In this document: positions 23,602 to 49,674 of the stretch, piece after piece
Numbering within the stretch: the first letter of the stretch is position 1
Layout of the letters: each line of letters begins with the position of its first letter
Origin: Reticulitermes speratus
Lineage: Eukaryota; Arthropoda; Insecta; Blattodea; Rhinotermitidae
Reading direction: 5' to 3'
Assembly: GCA_021186555.1 (NCBI GenBank)
Contig: JAJKFL010000005.1
Coordinates: 56,842,635 to 56,906,634 of the forward strand
DNA length: 64,000 nt
Position numbers and translations under genes: made by a program
Notes under the pieces: generated by a model
Database searches by the model: none
Told to the model about the DNA's origin: nothing
Seen by the model: the letters and a program-made list of their open reading frames with translations, nothing else

Positions 23602-24266
23602 AATATGTTCAATAATCACCAACTAATGCACATAAAGTTTTTCACAATAGTTTATTCTTAAAATTCCCCTGTACGTATTTCGGTGGTTTAAACCACCATC
23701 TTCAGGGGTCATAGAGATTATTATGCGTAGACTTTACAGTTATTACATATATGGTTATATACATATATGTATGTAGAATATGAGTGGGCTGATAATGTCC
23801 ACTTCGTACAGAATGTCGTCACTCTGCAACAACACGACACTGACGTCACGCAGCTCACTTCGTACAGTGTGTCGTCACTCTGCAACAACACGACACTGAC
23901 GTCACGCAGCTCACTTAGTACACACAGATGACCACCTTACTACAAGACCAAACTGCCACTAATTTTCAGGCTCAACTACAAACTAGGTAAACATTTTAGT
24001 AACTTTTAATTCATTTTATATTAATTCATTTTACACACTTACCAAGTGCACAATATCAGCCCACTCATATTCTGCATACATATATGTATATAACCATATA
24101 TGTAATAACTCTAAGTCTATGCATATTAATCTCTACGACCCCCTGAAGATGGTGGTTTAAACCACCGAAATACGTACAGGGGAATTTTAAGAGTAAACTA
24201 TTGTGAAAAAGTTTATGTGCTTTAGTTGGTGATTATTGAACATATCTCATTTCAAAATGCACGGTA
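23602..24266. mobile_element. Foldback element with two hammerhead-like cores
   Basis: Inverted arms of about 190-210 bp (23602-23805 and 24048-24240) surround a ~240-bp loop containing a tandem duplication of a ~55-bp segment (GTCGTCACTCTGCAACAACA). Both arms carry the same hammerhead-like core: minus strand at 23709-23665 and plus strand at 24139-24182. The right side has the tail AAAATGCACGGT at 24254-24265. No protein. Confidence 0.75.
24139..24182 (+). ncRNA. Hammerhead-like motif, probably inactive (right arm)
   Basis: CTGAAGA (24143-24149), a 16-bp palindromic stem II (GGTGGTTTAAACCACC) and GAAA (24167-24170) are present, and CCCC/GGGG can form stem I. But the residue expected to be U before the cleavage position is C (ACA instead of a NUH triplet). 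The identical copy on the minus strand at 23709-23665 has the same change. Confidence 0.5.
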
Positions 24267-24985
24267 AATACGTTAAGTTTAACATTTTGGAAATTTTAAA
24301 GTTAGACTAAAAAGCAAATCAGTGTTTAATCAGTGGTTGTAGATTAATGTGACTTCAGTAAATGCAATAAAATGTGTATAAATGTGATGCCTGTTGACGG
24401 TTCAGAGGGACTGAGACATGTTGGAACAGCACAGCTGTTGATATGTACTGCGATGATGTTTAGTACAACACTAATGTTAGATTTTGCCTTCCTTGTCTTC
24501 AATTAAATTTCACATTATTAACAAATTAAATTTAACTATTACTTTGAGAAAAATGCAAGTTTCAGGGCCTCTTCCTGCATTACGAATTAAATTTTTTTAA
24601 ATTGTAAAACAATTTGACACAATTGTAACTATATTTCCAATATATTATATTCGTAAACAATATTAATGTAGGTTTTGAAATCATAAAATTAATTTATTAA
24701 CTCAGTCTCCAAATTCTTATTAGCACATTAAAATTAGTGTTTCGTCTTGTGAACTGAGATTGACTTATCAGTCACTATTAATAAAATTTGAACTGATTCG
24801 AATTTAAATTTTTTTCTAATACTAAGTATTTATAATATATATTATATAACGAGTTAATTTCTTCAGAAAAACAATTTATTTGACAATCATCCTGCAGTGA
24901 GCTGAGATCTGACTGGCACAATGTATATAGCTGACGTCTACAGTTTAGCTACCAGGCACTCGGAGTGACGTGTGAGTAAAGCCAG
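24267..24985. other. AT-rich intergenic DNA downstream of PLA2
   Basis: AT-rich, no gene seen. On the minus strand this is the likely 3' flank or 3' UTR of the phospholipase gene whose probable stop codon is at 24993-24991. Confidence 0.4.
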
Positions 24986-24990
24986 GGGTG

Positions 24991-40038
<15,048 letters not shown>

Positions 40039-40118
40039 CTGTAACAGGAAACAGTGTAATGACCGGAGGGAGACAGCAGCAGCGGATGGAACAGTTATCA
40101 GTGGGCTATTGAAGTGGC

Positions 40119-40578
40119 GACAGCAGTCACTGCACGTGTTGACAGCAGTCACTGTACGTGTTGACATAAGTCACTGCACGTGTTGACAGCAGTCACTGTA
40201 CGTGTTGACAGCAGTCACTGCACGTGTTGACAGAAGTCACTGCACGTGTTGACAGCAGTCACTGCACGTGTTGACAGCAGTCACTGCACGTGTTGACAGA
40301 AGTCACTGCACGTGTTGACAGAAGTCACTGCACGTGTTGACAGCAGTCACTGCACGCGTTGACAGCACTCACTGCACGTGTTGACAGCACTCACTGCACG
40401 TGTTGACAGAAGTCACTGCACGTGTTGACAGCAGTCACTGTACGTGTTGACAGAAGTCACTGCACGTGTTGACAGCAGTCACTGCACGTGTTGACAGCAC
40501 TCACTGCACGTGTTGACAGCAGTCACTGCACGTGTTGACAGCACTCACTGCACGTGTTGACAGCAGTCTCTGTACGTG
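40119..40578. repeat. 22-bp minisatellite, ~20 copies
   Basis: The unit contains CACTGCACGTGTTGACAG and is 22 bp. It begins 80 bp upstream of PLA2 exon A, so it lies in the next intron or in the promoter region. Variants are CAGAAGTCAC and CAGCACTCAC. Confidence 0.95.
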
Positions 40579-40760
40579 CGGATAATCCACAAAAGATAAT
40601 ATCACCTCCAGTTTCACCGTCCATTCTCCCAGGACACAGCCGAATATAAATCACAGGCCGAGTCGCACTTCGCTTACACAACATTTGTGTCATGATGAAA
40701 GACGTCTTTCTACCACGGAGCATTCTTCTGTATACGACAGGATTCCGTCTACTCATTCGG
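40579..40760 (-). repeat. Interspersed repeat, copy 1 (second copy at 52610-52790)
   Basis: On the minus strand, GAAGAATGCTCCGTGGTAGA... TGTTGTGTAAGCGAAGTGCG... AGAATGG matches the plus strand of 52630-52740 over about 150 bp, with roughly 80% identity by eye. Family unknown. Confidence 0.6.
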
Positions 40761-41530
40761 GTCTCAAGAAAAATGAAAAAAATTCCCATGTTTAGAAGTA
40801 TTCGATGAATTACATAATTAAACCTTCGCGAAGAGTACCGAATTGATCTCAAATTACAAAAATTTTAATAATGAGTCTGACGTATTGGTGATACCAGACT
40901 TTTGATACAATAGCAAATTCGCTATTTAAATTGTTATATTTTAACCTTGATGTACGTAACGTGTTCTTCCTCTGTTACTCCAGTCTGCTAATATCTAATA
41001 CAATTCAAGTCGAAACGTGCAGCTGCCAAATTTATGACAACGAAGTAATTGTTCAATAAGTAAGTATGTTTTACGGTCTCTCCCGCCTCACTGTAAAACA
41101 TTCCCGTCAGCTGTAACTCCCTTGGCCATGAAACGTGAGGACCTTGTCGCGTGTCAGAGAGTGCAGATGTCCGTGACACTGTACGTGCCTTCCGGGAGAA
41201 GAAGTGTTTGGCACACAGTGCGTTGGACTCGATTGTTTGGCACACAGTGCTTTGGACTCGATTCTAACGCAACTCAAAACATTTTACAGCATAACAACTT
41301 ATCTTCCTGACAGCAACATTAAAGTTATCGTCTGATGGTGTCTTATGAGTTTCTGCAGTCACTCCATGGACAATGTGGGCCAATTCTTGCAACTGCAATT
41401 CGCTCAGTCAGCGTTTTGTACAATTTGCCCTTTGGTCTGCGCTATTTACATAAAATCATGTTACGAAAATACAGGAACAGAGCACGGACAGTGGCCACAG
41501 GTTGACACACGGTACGATATGCGTAAGGCG
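40761..41530. other. No gene seen
   Basis: Unique sequence with a short direct repeat of GTTTGGCACACAGTG (41208 and 41236). An upstream PLA2 exon could lie here or beyond, but I could not identify one. Confidence 0.35.
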
Positions 41531-41653
41531 ATTATTTTATCTGACAACTGTCGATTGAGCTGTCAGCCTAACGCAGCCCAGTCGGCCGCACGCCCACATG
41601 CGCGGAGGAGTAGCGGCTGGAGGTGATGGACTACAGTTGTCAGATAAAATACG
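41531..41653. mobile_element. ~120-bp MITE with TTATCTGACAAC termini
   Basis: ATTTTATCTGACAACTG (41534-41550) is exactly repeated inverted at 41634-41650. The GC-rich middle contains TAACGCAGCCCAGTCGGCCG. A half copy with the same right end (TTGTCAGATAAAATA) lies at 63540-63630. Superfamily not determined. Confidence 0.65.
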
Positions 41654-41864
41654 GACCCAGCTTGAGCCTGATCGGCTTGCGTGTCCCTACACAAGTTCCG
41701 GGCTGGCGTCGTTTCAAAATAGAGAGCGCATTGTGTGATGAAGATGTCTATAGGAAGACCTGCAGTTTATGACGAGGTCATTTCCTTGTCAGGTTGCGTG
41801 CATCTCACGAATAACACGAACCGTCTCCTTGACGCAAGGTTGCTTACAAGCTGAGGGTTACGAT

Positions 41865-42095
41865 CATAGCTTCATGGAACCCGAAGGTATATCTGGCGCT
41901 TATATGCGAGCTGTTGGACAAAGTGCGAAGCCAAATCTTAAAAAAATAGAGTGGGAGAGTATGGACTGGATTGATCTTGCCCAGATTTGGAAAACTGGCA
42001 GGCTGTTCTGAAGACAGTACCGAGAATTTGGGCTCAACAAAATATGCGGACTTTTGGATTAGCTGAAGAAGTATTAGCTAAATAAGAAACTTTAT
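41865..42095 (+). pseudogene. LINE C-terminal fragment, decayed
   Basis: 'EWESMDWIDLAQIWKTGRLF' and the following 'Q.REFGLNKICG' correspond to the end of the LINE family seen at 4314-4634, with deletions and stops. It passes directly into the 31-bp array. Confidence 0.65.
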
Positions 42096-42709
42096 TTCTA
42101 ATGATGTAAGAATGGAACTTTATGTTCTAATGAGTGTAAGACATGGAACTTTATGTTCTAATGAGTGTAAGACATGGAACTTTATGTTCTAATGAGTGTA
42201 AGACATGGAACTTTATGTTCTAATGAGTGTAAGACATGGAACTTTATGTTCTAATGAGTGTAAGACATGGAACTTTATGTTCTAATGAGTGTAAGACATG
42301 GAACTTTATGTTCTGATGAGTGTAAGACATGGAACTTTATGTTCTAATGAGTGTAAGACATGGAACTTTATGTTCTAATGAGTGTAAGACATGGAACTTT
42401 ATGTTCTAATGAGTGTAAGACATGGAACTTTATGTTCTAATGAGTGTAAGACATGGAACTTTATGTTCTGATGAGTGTAAGACATGGAACTTTATGTTCT
42501 AATGAGTGTAAGACATGGAACTTTATGTTCTAATGAGTGTAAGACATGGAACTTTATGTTCTAATGAGTGTAAGACATGGAACTTTATGTTCTAATGAGT
42601 GTAAGACATGGAACTTTATGTTCTGATGAGTGTAAGACATGGAACTTTATGTTCTAATGAGTGTAAGACATGGAACTTTATGTTCTAATGAGTGTAAGAC
42701 ATGGAACTC
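42096..42709. repeat. 31-bp minisatellite, ~19 copies, at a LINE end
   Basis: The unit contains GGAACTTTATGTTCTAATGA and is 31 bp. The first, diverged copies overlap the LINE 3' UTR just after its last codons. Confidence 0.95.
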
Positions 42710-43129
42710 GCGGCCCCGCAGCTGACAGTCGCTGCTGCAGACACCAATTAGTCACAGTCGCTCTCTCTAAAGTACGTCTCCCTTCCGACCATCAGAACGG
42801 ACTTAGCAGCTGCCAGTGTGTCACTCTTCACAATGGCTGCCCTACAGAGCCGTAAATAGGACTTGCCTCGGACTTGCAAGCACGAAGGTTTGCCTGACAT
42901 CTAGGCGCACGTGTGAATGTCATTTGTTACTGTAAATTAGAGAAATGCCATTTTGTTTACCAGAGACAATGCGTAACTTTAAGAAGCAGAGCGTTTTAAT
43001 GACAGACCGCTTTACATGGCAGGGACTTTGTTACGTCACTTGTTGTAAGAACGTGGCTGTGACGACCTGCATACATTGGGGTGGAGTGTGTTTGTGTGTT
43101 ATTGCGTACATTAACTAACTAACTCCATG
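42710..43129. other. No gene seen
   Basis: About 420 bp without recognisable features. Confidence 0.4.
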
Positions 43130-43471
43130 TTGCAGAGTCCTTGAAAATCTACTAGTTTTTTAACCAGTCAAGAACATCCCCATATTTTATGGAATCCGAC
43201 GGTTCTTTGTTCTATTCACATGAACCAGCCACTTGTCCCTATACTGAGCCAGATTAATCCAGTCCAAGCAATCCAATCCTAATCCTTTAATATCTGTATT
43301 AATATTGTCCTCAAATGTAAGCCAACATTTTCCAAGTTGTCACTTTCTCGCAGTCTTCCTCACCAAAACTCTGACGTGCTACACGCCCTGCCCACTTCAT
43401 CTTCCTCGATTTGGTAACTATATTAACATTTGGCCAGCAGTACAAAGCACTAAGCTCCTCATTACGCAGTT
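43130..43471 (-). pseudogene. LINE fragment, antisense
   Basis: On the minus strand it encodes broken pieces such as 'LDCLDWINLAQYRDKW', the same block as the LINE ends at 4560 and 41950, plus upstream pieces. Stops are common. Its upstream edge (GCAGTTTTCTCCAG on the plus strand) touches the 44-bp array. Confidence 0.65.
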
Positions 43472-45149
43472 TTCTCCAGCGCCATCTTACTTTGTTCCCC
43501 GAAGGACCACGCCCTTTCTCCAGCGCCCTCGTACTTTCTTCTCCGAAGGATCACGCCATTTCTCCAGCGTCCTCTTACTTTCTTCCCCGAAGGACCACGC
43601 CCTTTCTCCAGGGCCCTCTTACTTTCTTCCACGAAGGACCACACTCTTTCTCCAGCGCCGTCTTACTTTCTTCCACGAAGGACCACGCCCTTTTTCCAGC
43701 GCCCTCTTACTTTCTTCCCCGAAGGACCACGCCCTTTCTCCAGCGTCCTCTAACTTTGTTCCCCGAAGGACCACGCCCTTTCTCCAGCGCCCTCTTACCA
43801 TGTTCCACGAACGACCACGCCCTTTTTCCAGCGCCCTCTAACTTTGTTCCCCGGAGGACCATGCCCTTTCTCCAGCGCCCTCTTACCTTGTTCCACGAAG
43901 GACCACGCCCTTTTTCCAGCGCCCTCTAACTTTGTTCCACGAAGGACCACGCTCTTTCTCCAGCGCCTTCTTACTTTGTTCCACGAAGGGCCACGCCCTA
44001 TTTCCAGCGCCCTCTAACTTTGTTCCCCGAAGGACCACGCCCTTTCTCCAGCGCCCTCTAACTTTGTTCCACGAAGGACCACGCTCTTTCTCCAGCGCCT
44101 CCTTAGTTTGTTCCACGAAGGACCACGCCCTTTCTCCAGCGCCCTCTTACTTTGTTCCACGAAGGACCACGCTCTTTCTCCAGCGCCTTCTTACTTTGTT
44201 CAACGAAGGACCACGCCCTTTCTCCAGCGCCCTCTTACTTTATTCCACGAAGGACCACGCCCTTTCTCCAGCGCCCTCTAACTTTGTTCCACGAAGGACC
44301 ACGCTCTTTCTCCAGCGCCTTCTTAGTTTGTTCCACGAAGGACCACGCCCTTTCTCCAGCGCCCTCTTACTTTGTTCCACGAAGGACCACGCTCTTTCTC
44401 CAGCGCCTTCTTACTTTGTTCCACGAAGGACCACGCCCTTTCTCCAGCGCCCTTTTACTTTGTTTCACGAAGGACCACGCTCTTTTTCCAGCGCCCTCTA
44501 ACTTTGTTCCACGAAGGACCACGCCCTTTTTCCAGAGCCTTCTTACTTTGTTCCACGAAGGACCACGCTCTTTCTCCAGCGCCCTCTTACTTTGTTCCAC
44601 GAAGGACCACGCCCTTTCTCCAGCGCCCTCTTACTTTGTTCCACGAAGGACCACGCTCTTTCTCCAGCGCCTTCTTACTTTGTTCCACGAAGGACCACGC
44701 CCTTTCTCCAGCGCCCTCTTACTTTGTTCCACGAAGGACCACGCTCTTTCTCCAGCACCTTCTTACTTTGTTCCACGAAGGACAACGCCCTTTCTCCAGC
44801 GCCCTCTTACTTTATTCCACGAAGGACCACGCCCTTTCTCCAGCGCCCTCTAACTTTGTTCCACGAAGGACCACGCTTTCTCCAGCGCCTTCTTAGTTTG
44901 TTCCACGAAGGACCACGCCCTTTCTCCAGCGCCCTCTTACTTTGTTCCACGAAGGACCACGCTCTTTCTCCAGCGCCTTCTTACTTTGTTCCACGAAGGA
45001 CCACGCCCTTTCTCCAGCGCCCTCTTACTTTGTTTCACGAAGGACCACGCTCTTTTTCCAGCGCCCTCTAACTTTGTTCCACGAAGGACCACGCCCTTTT
45101 TCCAGCGCCCTCTAACTTTGTTCCATGAAGGACCCCGCCCTTTCTCCAA
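43472..45149. repeat. 44-bp minisatellite, ~38 copies
   Basis: The unit contains CCACGAAGGACCACGC and CTCCAGCGCCCTCTTACTTT. Since 44 is not a multiple of 3, all three frames are open over hundreds of codons. The first monomer is continuous with the LINE fragment edge, and the same TTTTCTCCAG... edge occurs once, unamplified, at 56850-56875. Confidence 0.96.
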
Positions 45150-45439
45150 TGAGGAGAAAAATATTTTCAAGGAAATATATCATAAGGTCTATCAGTCTTG
45201 AGTTGCCCCTTTCCGATTCACCACAAACTTACTCAGTACTTGTTACTGTCGCTACACGACCAGTAATATCATTTAATGGAGTTTCTCTATTTCATTATCC
45301 TTAATTTCTTGTGTCCTTTGTCAGAAAGAGCGCAAGGTGAAACAAAGCAATTTCTGAGTCCCTTTCTTCTCTGGAGATTCCACTCACTAATGACATACGA
45401 ATATTTACGAAATAATAATTACTGCGTAGCCTATTAAAG

Positions 45440-46035
45440 CCCAGTGGTTACTATATGTACCACCAGGTTTAACATTCAGATATTCTACATTCTGCCCACA
45501 CAGTGTATTTATGTGTTTTGTGTGGATCTCAGAACAAACAGCGATTATTTCACTGTACAGCATTAACTGACTGGTTTGTATAACTGAGACGGAGTGTGTT
45601 TACTGCGCGGTACGGACTGTATTTATGTGTTTTGTGTGGATCTCAGAACAAACAGCGATTATTTCACTGTACAACATTAACTGACTGGTTTGTATAACTG
45701 AGACGGAGTGTGTTTACTGCGCGGTACGGACTGTATTTATGTGTTTTGTGTGGATCTCAGAACAAACAGCGATTATTTCACTGTACAACATTAACTGACT
45801 GGTTTGTATAACTGAGACGGAGTGTGTTTACTGCGCGATACGGACTGAATATTTATATATAATTCAGGTTTAACATTCACAAATTCTACGTTCTGCCCAC
45901 GCAGTGTATTTATGTGTTTTGTGTGGATCTCAGAACAAACAGCGATTATTTCCCTATACAGCATTAACTGACTGGTTTGTATAACTGACACGGAGTGTGT
46001 TTACTGCGCGGTACGAACTGTATCTTTAAGTGTAA
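45440..46035 (+). repeat. 114-bp satellite, array 3 (plus orientation)
   Basis: The left flank (GGTTACTATATGTACCACCA... TTCTGCCCACACA, 45446-45503), then three monomers, then the right end motif (TTTATATATAATTCAGG, 45851-45866). The left-flank sequence restarts, one more monomer follows, and the right end CTTTAAGTGTAATTCATG closes it at 46035. It therefore looks like two short elements head to tail, each with both ends. Confidence 0.85.
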
Positions 46036-46610
46036 TTCATGTTAATTTTAGTCTCCATAGTTTTAATAAACGAACAAAATTGTAATTGTCTAGAAGATGA
46101 ATTATTAGGCCTAACTGGCACTGTGTTGTCTGTCTGTAGAATTGTGTGCTGGAAGAAATTGAACTTTCAAACACCGATCAAAAGCGAATATATGGTCCAT
46201 TCTGCAATAGCCCTATGTGACATAAATATTGACATTTCTTCTGAAAAACGCTCTGACAGGTGACTATAACATGTGCAAGTAGTGACACAATTTCAATATC
46301 ACTCAGTACGTACCTTCATCTAAACCAAATCGATGCAGTCAGTCGGCCGCTCCTTCCCTGAATACTGCGTGCGACTGAAGACGTGTGCAGTGTGCACTGC
46401 GGGCGCTAGGACCTTCTCTTGCTACTGATTAATCAATAAGTTGGCATCCGCCCTGTACCCAGCAACCTTCCGGCCAGGTGTCGTTGTGTTACCCCCCTCC
46501 ACGCCCCCACACTTCATTACTGCGCAAGTGATGACGAGTTCGTTAACGATGAGATTCCTTATTACAAGAGCAACTTGCCTGGAATATTAAATGCCGTTAA
46601 CTTAGCGGCA
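46036..46610. other. No gene seen
   Basis: Unique sequence without recognised coding exons. Confidence 0.4.
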
Positions 46611-46619
46611 GAGTGATTT

Positions 46620-46860
46620 GTTGCATGCAGACTTAACTACAGCCACGACACCTCAGTCGCTGCAATAACTGGGCTGCGGGTGTCGATTCCCTGCTGGGGC
46701 ACATAATGGAACAGTCAGCGTCCTGGCCACGCCCAACCTCCTACTCAGTGGGTACCGGGAGCTCTATCGACGTTGATAAAGCAGACGGGATGTTAAGGTC
46801 ACCACTCACGTCCATCTAGCGCCGAGGTTAAGAATGAATGGAGCTATGCAAATGTCACAA
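46620..46860 (+). mobile_element. tRNA-derived SINE
   Basis: The head has a degenerate A-box region (CACCTCAGTCGCTGC) and a B box GGGTGTCGATTCCC at about 46678. The 3' body CACTCACGTCCATCTAGCGC... AATGAATGGAGC matches the end of the SINE at 2015-2270. RNA polymerase III origin inferred. Confidence 0.6.
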
Positions 46861-47100
46861 AGTTCCTTGGATTAACCATTAAAAATAATATGTCCTAGAA
46901 ACTCACCTAGTTCGACTATCATTAAAGCTAGGCACAGATTGTTATGTGATAAGAACTGTTAAATCGTACATGTCTCAAGAAGTCCTAGATATGATTTATT
47001 ATGCCTAGTTTCATTCGGTGCTTAGTTACGGCGTAATCTTTTGGGGTAATTCCCCACATAGTATTGACAGATTTAGACTTCAAAAAAAGTTATTAGAATT
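46855..47100 (+). pseudogene. CR1/Jockey-like LINE RT fragment, left part
   Basis: Decayed frames read 'FLGLTIKNNMS', then 'SYMSQEVLDMIYY', 'SYGVIFWGNSPHS' and 'RFRLQKKVIRI', the region after the reverse transcriptase palm in CR1/Jockey-like elements. It is interrupted at 47100 by a Penelope-like insertion and resumes at 48274. Confidence 0.7.
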
Positions 47101-47252
47101 GTATTTAATATTGTTTTCACCGTGCATTTTGTAAAAATTAAAATTGAAATTAAAACCAACTTGATGCACCTTCACTATTAAAAATTTTAATAATAGATTA
47201 ATTAACTCTTAATTAACCCGACATGTTTCGGTAAGGCCCGATAGATAACACC

Positions 47253-47438
47253 ATGAAACTCATAAAAGCATGTAAAAAGGGCAGACACATGAACATCTTG
47301 GAAAACTACTATATGCAATTATTTCAAAAACAGAACTTACTAATTGATGAACAAATTCCATTGGAGGATAACCCGTTATTCAGATTCATTAGCCCTCCAC
47401 TCCCCTCGATTGCAGGAATAACACGGGAGGTGAGCTAG
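47253..47438 (+). pseudogene. Penelope-like GIY-YIG endonuclease C-terminal remnant
   Basis: The frame encodes 'CKKGRHMNILENYYMQLFQK' and then 'LLIDEQIPLEDNPLFRFI'. From memory of the family, Penelope endonucleases end in a 'KKG..MNTLE.f.iy' helix followed by an 'N.LF' motif, which fits in order and spacing. The GIY-YIG catalytic motifs and the reverse transcriptase are absent, so this is a strongly 5'-truncated copy. Confidence 0.55.
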
Positions 47439-47686
47439 AACAGTCGACCGACAGCAAGCTACCGATACACCCCAAACACGCATAACACAATCCACGTAAC
47501 AGGTACGTCTGATCTAATAATTCAACAGTATTGCCATAGTATAGAAAATAATTATTATACGGAAGTAATATTTCATATTCTCCAACAGGAAACACAAAAA
47601 ACGGCAATGCAAAACCATGCATACGAAAATAACAATAAGCCGATAATAACGCGCAGACACAACAATCATAGATCTACAGCAGATAA

Positions 47687-47878
47687 CTACAGTGCAAGAT
47701 ACACTACAGTGCAAGATACACTACAGTGCAAGATACACTACAGTGCAAGATACACTACAGTGCAAGATACACTACAGTGCAAGATACACTACAGTGCAAG
47801 ATACACTACAGTGAAAGATACACTACAGTGCAAGATACACTACAGTGCAAGATACACTACAGTGCAAGATACACTACA
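47687..47878. repeat. 17-bp minisatellite, 11 copies
   Basis: Unit TACAGTGCAAGATACAC, inside the Penelope-like copy between the endonuclease remnant and the 3' terminal repeat. Confidence 0.95.
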
Positions 47879-48156
47879 CAGCTTCTCTACGTGACATACT
47901 GCGATAGAAAATGCAGGACGAGTCGGTGATATGACAAAGTGTGCAACAACAGTGCTATAAGTTTTGCAAAGGTGGAACTATTGCAGGACTGCAGGTGTTG
48001 ACTGTTTTTAAGAATTTTTAAGAGTTCTTTAAACGAGTTTTTTAAAACGAGTTTTAGTGACTTTTAGTGATTTGTGAAAACTTTATATGTTACGAGACCT
48101 GTGGGATCATGTCTTGTGTATGTTTTATATATGGTCTACGCAAGTAAATGTAGTAA

Positions 48157-48200
48157 AACCCCTGAAGATGGTAAGGTACCTTACCGAAACATGTCGGGTT
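48157..48200 (+). ncRNA. Hammerhead ribozyme candidate C (best)
   Basis: AACCC (48157-48161), CTGAAGA (48162-48168), one extra T, stem II a perfect 16-bp palindrome (GGTAAGGTACCTTACC, 48170-48185), GAAA (48186-48189), stem III of A-U and C-G closing an AT loop, triplet GTC (cut after 48195), then GGGTT pairing with AACCC to give a 5-bp stem I. The left-arm partner (minus strand, 47240-47200) retains only the 3' half. The very short stem III suggests it would need a dimer to cleave well. Confidence 0.68.
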
Positions 48201-48273
48201 AATTAAGAGTTAATTAATCTAATATTAAAATTTTTAATAGTGAAGGTGCATCAAGTTGGTTTTAATTTCATTT

Positions 48274-48767
48274 TTATTAGAATTATTTGCGGTATACATA
48301 ATAGAGTCTGATGTAGAGACTATTTTAAACAATTGAAATACTTCCTCTTCAATCTCAGTATCCAACCTCAATATTGATGTGTGTAGCTAATAATATTAAT
48401 TATTATAAGTTCTGTTCTGATATTAAAACTAGACATACTAAAGATCTGTATCAACCTTCTTCCTCCTTAGCAGTTTTTAATAACGGGACTTTTGATATCA
48501 GTATAAAAATATTTGATAAACTACCGACTGAAATAAAGGTATTACGTCAGATAGTAAAGGTATTACGTCAGATAGTAAAGGTATTACGTCAGATAGTAAA
48601 GGTATTACGTCAGATAGTAAAGGTATTACGTCAGATAGTAAAGGTATTACGTCAGATAGTAAAGGTATTACGTCAGATAGTAAAGAATTTAAAAAAAAGG
48701 TTAAAGGTTTTCCTTCATTCCAATTCTTTTTATACAATACAGGAATATTTTAATTATCAAAATAAGT
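48274..48767 (+). pseudogene. CR1/Jockey-like LINE RT fragment, right part
   Basis: Continues the fragment at 46855-47100 after the insertion. It includes 'CGIHNRV', 'CRDYFKQLKYF', then a clean frame 48374-48769 with 'NNINYYKFCSDIKTRHTKDL' and 'FDKLPTEIK', interrupted by seven in-frame 7-residue repeats and ending 'FLHSNSFYTIQEYFN'. This is the usual C-terminus of CR1/Jockey-like ORF2 (compare 55450-55890). Confidence 0.75.
48533..48684. repeat. 21-bp in-frame repeat, 7 copies, within LINE ORF
   Basis: Unit AAGGTATTACGTCAGATAGT plus one base, encoding KVLRQIV seven times. The unamplified relative at 55780 shows the normal protein has no such repeat here. Confidence 0.93.
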
Positions 48768-48769
48768 AA

Positions 48770-49550
48770 TTCTACAATTTTACGTTTTCTTCTGTTATGT
48801 TTATTGCTTTATTTTATTTAAATGAACAAACACATATTGTTGTGTTCTTATGTATATAATATACTGACAGATTCTATATCTGGAGGTTACTGTAAACCAT
48901 TATACGGATTGACAGAATGTATAATATGAATAAATGAACCTCTGCTCCCCTGTGTGCCTTCGTGGCATGCACTGTTAACTATAGAATCCAGTAGCATGTG
49001 ATAAAAGTCTCATTTCTTCACCTCATCTCCTTGTTCAATTTGTTGTAACAAGATGGCTGGTCTCTTTGGCCCACGATACAGCCATTTTCCTCTTCCTGCT
49101 CCCTATTTCATTTCCTGTTTCTTTGTCCATGTAAATAATTTCTTGCTGAATTTCATTCTATAGGAGGATCATGAGACAAGTAAAATATGCAAATATTTTG
49201 TTGTTACCTGTACTACTGATTTTTAAATTTGTTGTTATTTAAGACACAAATATTTCCCACTTTTTTTGGTATTAATCCAGTGTTGCTGGTACTTGCAAGT
49301 CTCACATATTTACTCCGACAATACAGTTTTCTTTTTCCAAAATGGCATTTCATCATTTGTCACGGGCAAGGCCTAATGTTCATAGCGACTTTGTGTTTCA
49401 CTGTTCAAAGAGCATAGTGCGTCTTAGGCACAGTAGCATAGTTTGTTACATTTGTTTATTCTCACGTTCTCAGTTACAATACGGTCTGTTGCAGGCAGCT
49501 TATCGCTAGACTTCATGAAATTTGACCATATAACATCCAGTTTTGTATGT
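48770..49550. other. AT-rich intergenic DNA, no gene
   Basis: No recognisable gene. Short open frames only. Confidence 0.5.
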
Positions 49551-49551
49551 T

Positions 49552-49674
49552 ATGTATGCTTGTAAGTTCACTTGTAACGTGAGGGGTAGTTTATGTATGC
49601 TTGTAAGTTCACTTGTAACGTGAGGGGTAGTTTATGTATGCTTGTAAGTTCACTTGTAACGTGAGGGGTAGTTT
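49552..49674. repeat. 41-bp tandem repeat, 3 copies
   Basis: The unit contains GCTTGTAAGTTCACTTGTAA; the three copies are identical. Confidence 0.95.

Larger units (their letters stand above)
47101..48273 (+). mobile_element. Penelope-like element copy with hammerhead, 11-bp target duplication
   Basis: TTATTAGAATT occurs immediately before (47090-47100) and after (48274-48284) the 1173-bp insertion, and removing the insertion restores a continuous LINE reading ('KKVIRI' to 'ICGIHNRV'). The left end is an inverted, truncated copy of the right terminal repeat, with the tail ACCGTGCATTTT (complement of AAAATGCACGGT, 47119-47130). The right end carries a full hammerhead. A short frame at 47253-47438 resembles the C-terminal end of a Penelope endonuclease. 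An inverted 5' repeat and a direct 3' repeat with a hammerhead are known features of Penelope-like elements. Confidence 0.7.

Noticed and set aside
43305-45201. Several long frames in the 44-bp array
   Set aside because: All three frames on one strand are open because the unit has no stops; no other coding evidence.
47607-47929. Two ~70-95 codon frames over the 17-bp repeat
   Set aside because: Repeat-driven frames inside the Penelope-like copy.
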